64,000 nt of DNA, from the NCBI RefSeq assembly GCF_001544975.2, contig NZ_FCOG02000012.1:1-64000 (forward strand), written 5' to 3'. The stretch's first letter is position 1; every line of letters begins with the position of its first letter. The stretch is from Caballeronia arationis (GTDB taxonomy: Bacteria; Pseudomonadota; Gammaproteobacteria; Burkholderiales; Burkholderiaceae). A program made the translations under genes and the position numbers. The notes beneath the pieces were generated by a model. The model saw only the letters and a program-made list of their open reading frames with translations, was not told the origin of the DNA and ran no database searches. Shown piece by piece: positions 27,584 to 38,202 of the stretch.

Positions 27584-28020
27584 TCCTGGTTGCAGAAGAT
27601 CGCGGTTATGAAGGGCGCGACGTGATGCACCACGGCGTCGCTGCCCGCCGCGCGCACCTTCGCTTCCACTGCGCTGTCGAGGCCGACCACGACCGCGCCA
27701 TACGCCGAATCGGCAATCGGCTCGCCAGTTCCCTGCTTGAAGATCGGATCGTCTTTCTGATAGCCGACCACCGCATAGACGCGAAATTCGTACGCGGTCA
27801 ACTCGATTCCCTTCGCCGGTCGAAACGCATTGACCGAGTTCTTCTCGACGCGCATCGGTTTTTCTTCGATCAGATTCTGTTGCAGAAGCGGCGCGATGAA
27901 CGCATGTGCGTTCGATTTGCAGTCGAGCTGGGCGTCGAGGGCATGGGCGTGCGAAAGCGCGGGCAGTGCGGCGACGAGCGTCGACACTGCAAGGCGAACG
28001 GTCCGTGCTGGCTGCTTCAT
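27580..28020 (-). CDS. Hypothetical exported protein
   Basis: A 146-residue protein with an N-terminal signal peptide (MKQPARTVRLAV ... LPALSHAHA). The mature part has two cysteines (LDCKSNAHAF and AIFCNQD at the C terminus) that may form a disulfide. It contains a central KGIELTAYEFRVYAVVGYQ strand-rich region. I do not recognise the family. It is convergent with the decarboxylase gene, overlapping its stop by 4 bases, and is not part of the phosphonate operon. Confidence 0.75.
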   Translation of the reverse strand: MKQPARTVRLAVSTLVAALPALSHAHALDAQLDCKSNAHAFIAPLLQQNLIEEKPMRVEKNSVNAFRPAKGIELTAYEFRVYAVVGYQKDDPIFKQGTGEPIADSAYGAVVVGLDSAVEAKVRAAGSDAVVHHVAPFITAIFCNQD

Positions 28021-28214
28021 GACGCGCGTGGCGAAGTGGAAAACTCAACTGTAGCGTCAAGCTGCAAAGCGTGCTGAATCGGCGCGCGCACAAGAAATTG
28101 CCGTGTTCCGAACATCACCCCACACACGAGCGCAAATGTCAGGCGATTAATTTTGGGACGGGTCTTGCGGAGCATGCGTTAGTGTTTCGTCGTTGCAATT
28201 ATTTCGGATAACGA

Positions 28215-29097
28215 ATGATGGCATTGCTGACGCACTATGGTGGGTGCCGCTACACGATGGACCTCGCGAACGACTATCGCATGGGTTCGCTCACTGACCC
28301 CGATCCAGAAAAGAAAGCCGCCGCCGACGCGGGGCGCAAGATGCTCGACGCGGTTTATCCCGATATATGGGAACGCAACGCCGAACTCGTAAAGTGCGTC
28401 GAAGATTTTCTCGTTGCCTCATTCCCGTACTATCCCAAGGGCAATGCGCATCACACACTCGCAGCGCTGCGGCGTTCCGTGCGTAAAGGGGATGTGTACA
28501 TCGTCGAGCGTGCACCCGAGCCTCGCGGTGGGTTGGTCGCGCCGCAATCGCGCCTGCAGTCGGAGTTCTGGGGCGTCGATAACTATGATCCCCCACGCTA
28601 CGCGAGCGTACAGGAACGGTAGCGGGCGCAGATCGCGGAGTTGGAGGCGAACGCGACGCCATGGCCCGAAATCGAGGCCATGAACGACGCCATCAATCAG
28701 CAGTTCATGCACGCGGCGGTGCTGATGGACCCGGTCGGTACATTGCCGGTATTTGCGCAGGCTGGCTGGGTTTCCAGATATGGTCTGCCCGACCTGTCGA
28801 CCTGGCGGCAAGACGATTCATATCGACGAGATCAGCGACGAATCCGGCGCGACGCCGCTCGGCGATGCGCCGCCGTTCGAGTTGGGCGAGGGTATTCTGT
28901 CTGGCGAGGCTGTGGACATTGCCGTTCGCGGCGTCTCACCGGCTGAACAGGCCGAATGTATGTATCTCTGGGAACGAGATATGGATCTTTGCTACTCGGT
29001 CGGCAAGGCAATGGGCGGCTATCCGGGAATTCAGGCTTGCGTCGAGAAAGCACGCTACAACTACAACATCTGCATGGGATTTACACGCCCGATATGA
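28215..29097 (+). pseudogene. Disrupted gene of unknown function (stop codon and frameshift)
   Basis: The reading frame from ATG 28215 (MMALLTHYGGCRYTMDLAND) is interrupted by TAG at 28620-28622. It resumes in the same frame (RAQIAELEANATPWPEIEAM), reaches LPVFAQAG, then leaves frame. A tandem GGCT duplication in CAGGCTGGCTGGG near 28757-28770 explains this: removing one copy restores FAQAGFPDMVCPTCRPGG and an open frame to the TGA at 29095. The C terminus is cysteine-containing (MDLCYSVGKAMGG, ACVEK, NICMGF). No family is recognised; the cysteine pattern recalls accessory secreted proteins of Burkholderia. GC content is lower than in neighbours. Confidence 0.75.
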
Positions 29098-29390
29098 CTA
29101 CAAAATACCGCCCCAGCTCGATAGCCGTTTATTACGACGTCGATCGCGAGGAAATCATCTTCCAGGTGATCGAAGATACTAAGCTGCTTCCGCTACTTAC
29201 CGGTGTTGCGGTGCCGGTATGTCTGGCCGACTTCGAACATCGTATCGACGATGAATTTGCGCGACGGTTCGGCGTCGCCATTCTGAACAGCCTTGCTATG
29301 TTCAAGCCTGAACTCAAACCGTTCATGTCGGTCGCCGAGCAGCCCATGCCTCCGCTCGACTCAACCCCTCCCCCCGCTCCGGCCGATTGA
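29094..29390 (+). CDS. Small hypothetical protein downstream of the disrupted gene
   Basis: A 98-residue protein of unknown function, MTTKYRPSSIAVYYDVDREE, ending in a proline-rich tail (PPLDSTPPPAPAD). Its ATG overlaps the TGA of the disrupted gene (ATGA), so the two were a coupled pair. There is no signal peptide. An accessory-protein partner, for example an immunity or chaperone role, is possible but nothing in the sequence proves it. A terminator follows 7 bases after the stop. Confidence 0.7.
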   Translation: MTTKYRPSSIAVYYDVDREEIIFQVIEDTKLLPLLTGVAVPVCLADFEHRIDDEFARRFGVAILNSLAMFKPELKPFMSVAEQPMPPLDSTPPPAPAD

Positions 29391-29397
29391 ACCGGGT

Positions 29398-29429
29398 AAG
29401 GCGCCCGGTGCTATCCCCAGGCGCCTTTT
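29398..29429 (+). terminator. Intrinsic terminator
   Basis: An AAGGCGCC/GGCGCCTT stem with a 14-base loop and a T run. It ends the 28.2-29.4 kb unit and may also serve guaD from the other side. Confidence 0.75.
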
Positions 29430-29452
29430 GTTTCAAGCCGGCTCGATGCGAA

Positions 29453-30781
29453 TTACGCGGCAAGTTCCAGCGCTGAACTCCTGCGCGCATCGCGCCGATG
29501 CACGCAGTTGCCGGCAGCATACGTTTCGAACACGGCGCGATCGTCGCCGAGTAATGCGAATGCAAACAGCAGTTCTTCGAGCGACTCGGCGCGCGACGTG
29601 CGGCGCGCGAGCAGCGGCGTACCGGCCGGATCGAGCACCGCGAAGTCCGCTTCACTGCCGGGCGCGAGCGTCCCGATACGGTCGTCGAGATCGAGCACCT
29701 TCGCTGCGCCCGTCGTCGAAAGCCAGAACATGCGCGTCGCGGTGAGGTGATGGCCCGTGAGGCGCGCAATCTTGTGCGCTTCGTTCATCGTCTGCAGCAT
29801 CGAGAACGACGTGCCGCCACCCACGTCGGTCGCGAGCGCCACCGGCATGTTCGCGGCTCCCGCCTTGTCGAAGTCGAAGAGGCCGCTGCCGAGAAACAGG
29901 TTCGACGTCGGGCAATGCGACGCCACCGCGCCCGTTTCGGCCATACGCTGGCGGTCGGCGTCGTCGAGATAGATGCAGTGGCCGTACACCGCGCGGCGGC
30001 GCAAGAGGCTGTAGTGATCGTAGATGGCGAGATAGCTGCGGTGGCCCGGAAAGAGGCTTTCGACCCACTTGATCTCGTCGGTGTTCTCCGCGACGTGGCT
30101 CTGGATGAACACGTCCTCGTGCGCGCGCGCGAGGACGCCGCACGCTTCAAGCTGCGCCTCGGTCGAGGTCGGCGCGAAACGCGGCGTCAGCGCGTACTGC
30201 TGGCGTCCGCGGTTGTGCCAGCGTGCGATCAGCTCGGCGCTGTCGTCGTAGCCGGACTGCGCGGTGTCGCGTAGGAACTCGGGGCAGTTGCGATCCATCA
30301 GCACCTTGCCCGCGACCATTCGCAGGTTGCGCGACTCGCTCTCGGCGAAGAACGCGTCGGCGGATTCCTTATGCACCGTGCAATACACGAGCGCGGTTGT
30401 CGTGCCGCAGGCGAGCAGTTCGTCGAGGAAGAAGCGCGCCGTCTGCCGCGCATGCGCCGGATCGGCGAACGCGCGCTCGGTCGGGAACGTGTACGTGTTC
30501 AGCCACGGCAAGAGGCCCGGCGCAGGCGACGCGATCATGTCCGTCTGCGGATAGTGGATGTGCGAATCGATGAAGCCCGGCACGATCAGCTTGTCGCGCA
30601 TCGTCTTCACGATCGCGTCGGGCGCGAGGCGCGTGCGCAGTGCCGCGTAGGCGCCTGCCGCGACCACGCGGCCGTCTTCGACGATCAGAAGGCCGTCTTC
30701 GTCGAAGACCGCGCCATCGGCGGCGTGCGCGGGATCGTCGCGGAAGGTCAGAAGCTGGGCGCGGTAGGCGGTTTGAGTCAT
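29453..30781 (-). CDS. guaD: Guanine deaminase
   Basis: A 442-residue amidohydrolase that converts guanine to xanthine and ammonia. Zinc-site motifs are intact: DSHIHYPQTD near residue 93, QSHVAEN, and the catalytic Asp in ATDVGGGTSFS. TPRFAPTST is typical of guanine deaminase. It is the last gene of the leftward purine-degradation operon, feeding xanthine to the dehydrogenase encoded upstream. It starts 34 bases after the permease gene. Confidence 0.95.
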   Translation of the reverse strand: MTQTAYRAQLLTFRDDPAHAADGAVFDEDGLLIVEDGRVVAAGAYAALRTRLAPDAIVKTMRDKLIVPGFIDSHIHYPQTDMIASPAPGLLPWLNTYTFPTERAFADPAHARQTARFFLDELLACGTTTALVYCTVHKESADAFFAESESRNLRMVAGKVLMDRNCPEFLRDTAQSGYDDSAELIARWHNRGRQQYALTPRFAPTSTEAQLEACGVLARAHEDVFIQSHVAENTDEIKWVESLFPGHRSYLAIYDHYSLLRRRAVYGHCIYLDDADRQRMAETGAVASHCPTSNLFLGSGLFDFDKAGAANMPVALATDVGGGTSFSMLQTMNEAHKIARLTGHHLTATRMFWLSTTGAAKVLDLDDRIGTLAPGSEADFAVLDPAGTPLLARRTSRAESLEELLFAFALLGDDRAVFETYAAGNCVHRRDARRSSALELAA

Positions 30782-30815
30782 GGTGCAACGTCTCCGGATA
30801 CTGTGGTCTAGGTTT

Positions 30816-32192
30816 TCAAAGCTGGGTCAGAAGCAAAAGGGAAAGCGCGGCGACGACCCACATCGCCGGCTTGATGGCCTTCATCTGGCCGGTGAACGCC
30901 TTGATCACGACGAACGCGAGAAAGCCGTACGCGATGCCGTCGGTGATCGAATAGGTCAGCGGAATCAGGATCATCGCGAGGAACGCGGGGATCGCTTCAT
31001 CGAAACGATGCCATTCGATCTGCGTGATCGATTCCATCATGAACACGCCGACCAGCACGAGCGCGGGTGCCGTGGCGATCGCGGGCACGAGCGAGAGCAG
31101 CGGCGAGAGAAACAGGAACGGCAGGAAGCACAGGCCCGCGACTACCGCGACGAGCCCGGTGCGCCCGCCCGCCGAAATGCCCGCCGCCGATTCGATATAC
31201 GCGTTCGCCGGACTCGTGCCGAGCGGCGCGGACACGAGCGCGGAGAACGCATCGACCATCATCGACTGGCGGATGTTGCGCGGATTGCCGTCCTTGTCGA
31301 ACAGCTTGCCGGCTTCGGAGATCGCCATGAAGGTGGAGAGCGCATCGAAGAACGACGTGAACAGCATCACGAAGATGAACGGCCAGTAGATCACCTTCAG
31401 CGAGCCGATCAGGTCCAGTTGGCCGATGCCCGAGAAGTCCGGCGCGGAAAAGAGGCCGTTCCAGTTGACGAGCGTCTTCGTCGCGATCGCGGCGGGCCAG
31501 TACGCGGTGCCGTCGCCCCAGAAGCGGCCGATCGGGATCGCGATGATCGTCGTGAACACGATGCCGAGCATCAGCGCGCCCGTCACGCGCCGCGCGAAGA
31601 GAATCGTGGTCACGGCAAGGCCGATCAGAAACGTGACGATGACCGGATTGAGCGAGGCCGAATGCACGATCGTCACCGGATCGCCGACGACGAACTTTGC
31701 GTTCACGAGCCCGATCAGGCTGATGAAGAGACCGATTCCGCACGACACCGCATGCCGCAGGTTCGCGGGAATCGCATCGACGACGAGCTTGCGCGCGTTG
31801 AACGCCGCGAGCACGGCGAAGATCACGCCGGACCAGAACACGCAGCCGAGCGCAGTCTGCCACGGCATCTTTCCGCCGTGGACCATCACGAACGCAAAGA
31901 GCGCGTTCATGCCCATGCCGGGCGCGACGAGCACCGGGTTGCGCGCATAGAGTCCCATCGCGCAACTGCCGAGGAAACTGACGATCACGGTGGCCGTGAG
32001 CGCCGCGGGGAACGGCACGCCAGCCTGCGAAAGAATGCCCGGATTCACGACGATGATGTACATCGCCGTGAGAAACGTCGTGATGCCCGCGACGACTTCT
32101 GTTTTTACCCGCGAACCCGCCGCGCGAATGCCGAAGAAGCGTTCGAGCGTAGTCGTGTCGCGTTCGATTGGTGCTGTGCTTTCCATCTTCAT
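30816..32192 (-). CDS. NCS2 family purine permease (AzgA/GhxP-like)
   Basis: A 458-residue inner-membrane transporter with about 12-14 membrane segments. The family block NPVLVAPGMGMNALFAF and the later FFDALSTFMAISEAG and GTSPANAYIESAAGISAGGR mark the AzgA-like branch that imports adenine, guanine or hypoxanthine with protons. It sits between adenine deaminase and guanine deaminase genes, so it is the uptake step of the pathway. It starts 4 bases after the deaminase stop. Confidence 0.93.
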   Translation of the reverse strand: MKMESTAPIERDTTTLERFFGIRAAGSRVKTEVVAGITTFLTAMYIIVVNPGILSQAGVPFPAALTATVIVSFLGSCAMGLYARNPVLVAPGMGMNALFAFVMVHGGKMPWQTALGCVFWSGVIFAVLAAFNARKLVVDAIPANLRHAVSCGIGLFISLIGLVNAKFVVGDPVTIVHSASLNPVIVTFLIGLAVTTILFARRVTGALMLGIVFTTIIAIPIGRFWGDGTAYWPAAIATKTLVNWNGLFSAPDFSGIGQLDLIGSLKVIYWPFIFVMLFTSFFDALSTFMAISEAGKLFDKDGNPRNIRQSMMVDAFSALVSAPLGTSPANAYIESAAGISAGGRTGLVAVVAGLCFLPFLFLSPLLSLVPAIATAPALVLVGVFMMESITQIEWHRFDEAIPAFLAMILIPLTYSITDGIAYGFLAFVVIKAFTGQMKAIKPAMWVVAALSLLLLTQL

Positions 32193-32196
32193 TGCT

Positions 32197-33267
<1,071 letters not shown>

Positions 33268-34278
33268 TTACGCCATCTGCTGGGACGATGCGTGGGCATG
33301 GGCTTCGACCGCCTGCAGCAGTTGAGCTGCCGCTGCAACGGCGATCACCTCGGGCGCCTTGTCGACGATGCCGGACACGCCGATCGGGCACACCATGCGC
33401 GCGATGCGCGCAGGATCGATCCCGCGCGACGCCAGCCGGTGCTCGAACTGCTTGCGCTTCGTATGCGAGCCGATCATGCCGAAGAACGCGAAGTCGCCGC
33501 GTTGCAAGATGCGTTCGGCAAGCAAGAGATCGAGCGGGTGGTTGTGCGTCATCACGATGAAGTACGTGTTCGGCGACGCGGCATCGACGGCGGAATCGGG
33601 CGCGTCGTTCGGTTCGATGGTCACGTTGTCCGGCACAAACTGCGGCGCGGGAAACGCGGCGTCGCGCTCGTCGACCCAGGTCACGTGGCACGGAAGCGTT
33701 GCAAGCACGCGCGTGAGCGCGACGCCGACATGACCCGCGCCGAACAGCACCACTTCGAATTCGCGCGGCGCGATGGTCTCGGTGAGGAGCGCTCCGCTGT
33801 CGTCGAAGCCGGCGCCGTCCCAGAGCAGGCAGTCCGAACCCGCGACGCCCGGCTCGGGGTCTGAGATCATCACGGCGTCGGGCGCGGCGCTGAACGACAC
33901 GCTGCGCACGGTCGAAAGACCCCGCGCCGTGCGCTTCGCGAGCGACGTGACCCAGCCGAGATCCGAGACATCGAGCCGCTCGAACGCGAGCACGACGGCG
34001 CCGCCGCAGCACTGGCCGAGGCTCGGTCCGAGCGCGAATCGTTCGAGCCGGCGCATGCGCGGGCTGCGCATGCCGTCCTTCAGCACTTGCCGCGCGGTCT
34101 CGATTGCTTTCCATTCGAGATGGCCGCCGCCGATCGTATAGCGCGCGTCCTCGCGCGTAACGATCATCTTCGTGCCGGGCTCGCGCGGCGCGGAGCCTTC
34201 GACGCGCGCGACCGTCACGAGCACGAGCGCGTCGCCGTGCGCGAGCAGTTGTTGCAGGTCGTGCAGCCATGCTTGCAT
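33268..34278 (-). CDS. xdhC: XdhC, xanthine dehydrogenase accessory protein
   Basis: A 336-residue cytoplasmic protein that binds the molybdenum cofactor, promotes its sulfuration and inserts it into XdhB. It has the family start of about 90 residues with VARVEGSAPREPGTKMIVT and GGGHLEWKAIE, the GQCCGG motif near residue 110, and a Rossmann-like C-terminal half (VLFGAGHVGVALTRVL). It lies 31 bases after xdhB. Confidence 0.95.
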   Translation of the reverse strand: MQAWLHDLQQLLAHGDALVLVTVARVEGSAPREPGTKMIVTREDARYTIGGGHLEWKAIETARQVLKDGMRSPRMRRLERFALGPSLGQCCGGAVVLAFERLDVSDLGWVTSLAKRTARGLSTVRSVSFSAAPDAVMISDPEPGVAGSDCLLWDGAGFDDSGALLTETIAPREFEVVLFGAGHVGVALTRVLATLPCHVTWVDERDAAFPAPQFVPDNVTIEPNDAPDSAVDAASPNTYFIVMTHNHPLDLLLAERILQRGDFAFFGMIGSHTKRKQFEHRLASRGIDPARIARMVCPIGVSGIVDKAPEVIAVAAAAQLLQAVEAHAHASSQQMA

Positions 34279-34309
34279 CGATCGGGCTCCTGGAGGTTGG
34301 CGAAAGGCG

Positions 34310-36700
34310 TTAGTTTACCGGCGCTGCTTGCGCGGCGTGCCCGGCGAGTCCTGCTGTCAAACGCGCGCGGCAGTCGTCGATCGCATCGAGGATCGCTTCG
34401 GGCGTCGCGGGTGCGCGCAGCTTCGGGGCATCGGCTGAAGCGGGCGATACCGACGCAATCGCCGCGCGGATCGCGAGCAGCACCGAGAACGACAGCAAGA
34501 GCGGCGGCTCGCCCACCGCCTTCGAGCGGAACACGGTCGGCTCGGCGTTGTCGTTGCGATAGAGCGCGACGTTGAAGGCCGCGGGCGTGTCGTTGACGGC
34601 CGGGATCTTGTAAGTGGAAGGCGCGTGCGTCATCAGGCGTCCGTCGCGGTTCCACCAGAGTTCTTCGGTCGTGAGCCAGCCCATGCCCTGGATGAAGCCG
34701 CCTTCGACCTGACCGATATCGATCGCCGGATTGATCGACTGTCCGGCGTCGTGCAGCAGATCGGCGCGCACGAGTTTCCATTCGCCCGTGAGCGTATCGA
34801 CGACTACTTCCGACACCGCCGCCCCATACGCGAAGTAGTAGAACGGATGGCCTTGCAGCGTTTTCGCGTCCCAGTGAACCTTGGGCGTCGCGTAGAAGCC
34901 GTCGGACCAGAGCTGCACGCGCGCGAGATATGCCGCTGCGACCAGCTGGCTGAACGGCATCTCGCCGCCGTTCGAATCGACGACGCCGTTGTGAAAGCGC
35001 ACGTCTTCCGCACTTCCGCCGAGCTGCTTCGCGGCGAGGTCGGCGAGGCGCGCGCGGATCGTCAGCGCGGCGGCTTCGGCGGCCTTGCCATTCAGGTCGC
35101 TGCCCGTCGATGCCGCCGTCGCCGATGTGTTCGCGATCTTCGACGTATCGGTGGCCGTCACGCGCACGCGCGAGAGCGCGACGCCGAGCGCGTTCGCCAC
35201 CACCTGCGCGACCTTCGTGTTGAGGCCCTGGCCCATTTCGGTGCCGCCGTGATTCACGAGCACTGAGCCGTCCTTGTAGACGTGCACGAGCGCGCCGGCC
35301 TGGTTCAGGAACGGCACGTTGAACGAGATGCCGAACTTGACCGGCGTGAACGCAATGCCGCGCCTGAGCACCGGGCTCGTCGCGTTGAACGCGGCGATCG
35401 CGGCGCGGCGTGCGGAATAGTCGCTCGATGCGATCAACTCGTCGGTGAGCGGCGCGATCACGTTGTCTTCGACCTTCTGCCCGTAGGGCGTCGTATCACG
35501 CTCGCCGATGCCGTAGAAGTTCGCGCGCCGCACGTCGACCGGATCGCGTTTCAGCCGATGCGCGACTTCATCGAGCAGCACTTCCACCACGAGCGCGCCC
35601 TGCGGTCCGCCGAAGCCGCGAAACGCCGTGTTCGACTGCGTGTTCGTGCGGCAAGCCATCGCGACGATGTCGACGTCGCCGAGAAAATAGGCGTTGTCGA
35701 AGTGGCACACCGCGCGCGTCGCCACTGCGCCCGACAAGTCCGCCGAATACCCGGCGCGCAGCGCGATCTCGACGCGCGCACCCGCGAGGCGACCTTCGTC
35801 GTCGAAGCCGGCTTCGTAGGTGTAGATCGCGTCGTGGCGCTTGCCGGTGATCATGAAGTCGTCGTCGCGGTCGGCGCGCAGCTTCACCGGCCGATGCAGC
35901 TTGTGCGCCGCGAGCGCCGCGACGCACGCGAACACCGCCGACTGCGATTCCTTGCCGCCAAAGCCTCCGCCCATGCGCCGGCATTCGCATTGAACGTTGT
36001 GCGCCGGCCAGTCGAGCATGTGCGCGACCACTTGCTGCATCTCGCTCGGATGCTGTGTCGAACTGTGGACGAGCATCCCGTCGAGTTCCTTCGGAATCGC
36101 GTACGCAACCTGGCCTTCGAGATAGAACTGCTCCTGCCCGCCGACTTCGAACTCGCCCGCAATGCGATGCTTCGCTGCCGCGATCTTCGCGTCCGGGTCG
36201 CCGCGCCGCAGATGCAGCGGCGGCAGCACGAACTGCTTCTTTTCCTTCGCCTCGCGCGGCGTGAGCACGGCGTCGAGCAGTTCGTAGCGAACGACGTCCT
36301 CGCTTTTCGCGAGCGCCGCCGCGCGCCGCGCGAGATCGTGCGTTTCCGCGATCACCGCGAACACTGGCTGGCCGAGATAGAGCACTTCGCCCTCCGCCAG
36401 GATCGGGTCGTCGTGCAGCACCGGGCCGCAATTGTTTTCGCCGGGGATGTCCGCCGCCGTCAGCACCGCGACGACGCCCGGCGCTGCGCGCACCGCATCG
36501 AGATCGAGCGCGACGATGCGTGCATGCGCGTGACGCGAGAGCCCGAGCGCCGCGTGCAGCGTGCCGCGCAGTTCGGGAATGTCGTCGATGTAGGTCGCTT
36601 CGCCGCTCACGTGCAGCGTCGCGGATTCGTGCGGCAGACCGACGCCGATCGCCTGCGGCGCAAGCGTGCCGGCTGCGGGCGGTTCGCTCAGCTTGTTCAT
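34310..36700 (-). CDS. xdhB: Xanthine dehydrogenase, molybdopterin-binding subunit
   Basis: A 796-residue large subunit that carries the molybdenum centre and oxidises hypoxanthine to xanthine and then urate. Conserved pieces include QCECRRMGGGFGGKESQ, SNTAFRGFGGPQGA and GTEMGQGLNTKVAQV; the C-terminal VGEPPLLLSFSVL holds the catalytic Glu region. The ATG at 36700 overlaps the xdhA stop (ATGA). The frame is open further upstream, but that is shadow sequence from xdhA. Length is normal for the bacterial two-subunit enzyme. Confidence 0.96.
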   Translation of the reverse strand: MNKLSEPPAAGTLAPQAIGVGLPHESATLHVSGEATYIDDIPELRGTLHAALGLSRHAHARIVALDLDAVRAAPGVVAVLTAADIPGENNCGPVLHDDPILAEGEVLYLGQPVFAVIAETHDLARRAAALAKSEDVVRYELLDAVLTPREAKEKKQFVLPPLHLRRGDPDAKIAAAKHRIAGEFEVGGQEQFYLEGQVAYAIPKELDGMLVHSSTQHPSEMQQVVAHMLDWPAHNVQCECRRMGGGFGGKESQSAVFACVAALAAHKLHRPVKLRADRDDDFMITGKRHDAIYTYEAGFDDEGRLAGARVEIALRAGYSADLSGAVATRAVCHFDNAYFLGDVDIVAMACRTNTQSNTAFRGFGGPQGALVVEVLLDEVAHRLKRDPVDVRRANFYGIGERDTTPYGQKVEDNVIAPLTDELIASSDYSARRAAIAAFNATSPVLRRGIAFTPVKFGISFNVPFLNQAGALVHVYKDGSVLVNHGGTEMGQGLNTKVAQVVANALGVALSRVRVTATDTSKIANTSATAASTGSDLNGKAAEAAALTIRARLADLAAKQLGGSAEDVRFHNGVVDSNGGEMPFSQLVAAAYLARVQLWSDGFYATPKVHWDAKTLQGHPFYYFAYGAAVSEVVVDTLTGEWKLVRADLLHDAGQSINPAIDIGQVEGGFIQGMGWLTTEELWWNRDGRLMTHAPSTYKIPAVNDTPAAFNVALYRNDNAEPTVFRSKAVGEPPLLLSFSVLLAIRAAIASVSPASADAPKLRAPATPEAILDAIDDCRARLTAGLAGHAAQAAPVN

Positions 36701-38202
36701 GGCAACTCCTTCAGTGCGCCGTTTTCCCGTGCTTCGAACGCGAACGCGTTCACGTCGAAAAGGGCGAGCGGGGCGTCGCCGCGCGTTTCCAGATAGAAGC
36801 GCCATAGCACGTTGCGCGCCACCTTGCTGCGATAGGCGCTCGACGCGCGCATGTCGGTGAGCGGCTGGAAGTCGGCGTCGAGCGCGGCCATCGCTGCGCG
36901 CACGGGTTCCTCGGCCCACTCGCGATCGAGAAGCGCGGCTTCGGCCGCTTGCGCGCGCCTGGGCGTCGCCGCCATGCCGCCGAATGCGATTCGCGCGCTC
37001 GTCACGCGCGAGCCCGCGAGCCGGATGGCAAAGGCGGCGCAGACGGCCGAAATGTCCTGGTCGTAGCGCTTCGAGACCTTGTAGGTGCGAAAGCGCAGGT
37101 CCGCCGACGGGCGCGGCACGCGGATCGCCGCGACGAATTCGCCGGGGGCGAGCGCCGTCTTCTGATAGCCGAGATAGAACGCATCGAGCGGCAGCGTGCG
37201 GGTCTTGTCGGCTTGTTGCAGGACGATTTGCGCATCGAGCACGATGAGCGCGGGCATCGAATCGCCGATCGGTGAGCCGTTCGCGACATTGCCGCCGAGC
37301 GTGCCCGCGTTGCGGATCGGGAGCGATGCGAAGCGCGTCCAGAGTTCGGCGAGTTCCGGGTAGTCGGCGGCGAGCGCCGCGTACGCGTCTTCGAGCGACG
37401 CCGCCGCGCCGATCGTCAGGTATTGCGCATCGTGCGTGATCGTCTTCAGTTCGTCGACGTTGCCGATGAAGAGAATGTCGCCGAGATCGCGGAACTGCTT
37501 CGTGACCCACAGCCCGACGTCCGTGCTGCCCGCGAGAATGCGCGCGTTCGGATGCGCCGCACGCAGGCGGGCGAATTCGGCGAGCGTCGTCGGCGCGTGG
37601 AAGGTGGCGCCCGATGCGGCGTAGTCAAAACCCGCTGTGCGGCGGATGCCCCGCAGCGACGCCTTCAGCGCTTCGCGGTCGAACGCAGCGCGCGGATAGT
37701 CGAACATTTTCTGCGCGGCATCGACGATCGGCCGGTAGCCCGTGCAGCGGCAGAGATTGCCGGAAAGCGCCGTGCTGATTTCATCGCGCGTCGGCAGGCC
37801 GGCGTCGGCTGGCTGGTTCTCGTAGAGCGCCCACATCGACATCACGAAGCCCGGCGTGCAGAACCCGCACTGCGAGCCGTGGCAATCGACCATCGCCTGT
37901 TGCACGGGATGCAGCGTGCCATCCGCGGCGCGCAGGTCCTCGACGGTGAAGAGCGCGCGGCCGTCGAGGGTCGGCAGGAACTGGATGCACGCGTTGACCG
38001 CCTTCAGCGCGACCTGGCCGTGCGCGTCGAGTTCGCCGACGACCACCGTGCACGCGCCGCAATCGCCTTCGGCGCAGCCTTCCTTCGTGCCGGTGCATTG
38101 CTGCGTTTCGCGCAGGTGCTGAAGGACCGTGCGCGTGACGGGCGCATCGCCAACCTCGTGGACGACGCCATGCTGCAGAAATCGGATGGTTTGCGTTGTC
38201 AT
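36697..38202 (-). CDS. xdhA: Xanthine dehydrogenase, FeS/FAD subunit
   Basis: A 501-residue small subunit. Residues 1-170 hold two 2Fe-2S clusters: the plant-ferredoxin type (C43, C48, C51 in EGCAEGDCGAC, plus a later Cys in VNACIQFLP) and the helical type (CGFCTPG with CRCTGYRP). The FAD domain (from about 200) follows with ILAGSTDVG and TLGGNVANGSPIGDS. It passes electrons from the molybdenum site to NAD. It is the first gene of the six-gene purine operon, and paired inverted repeats lie about 110-150 bases upstream. Confidence 0.96.
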   Translation of the reverse strand: MTTQTIRFLQHGVVHEVGDAPVTRTVLQHLRETQQCTGTKEGCAEGDCGACTVVVGELDAHGQVALKAVNACIQFLPTLDGRALFTVEDLRAADGTLHPVQQAMVDCHGSQCGFCTPGFVMSMWALYENQPADAGLPTRDEISTALSGNLCRCTGYRPIVDAAQKMFDYPRAAFDREALKASLRGIRRTAGFDYAASGATFHAPTTLAEFARLRAAHPNARILAGSTDVGLWVTKQFRDLGDILFIGNVDELKTITHDAQYLTIGAAASLEDAYAALAADYPELAELWTRFASLPIRNAGTLGGNVANGSPIGDSMPALIVLDAQIVLQQADKTRTLPLDAFYLGYQKTALAPGEFVAAIRVPRPSADLRFRTYKVSKRYDQDISAVCAAFAIRLAGSRVTSARIAFGGMAATPRRAQAAEAALLDREWAEEPVRAAMAALDADFQPLTDMRASSAYRSKVARNVLWRFYLETRGDAPLALFDVNAFAFEARENGALKELP

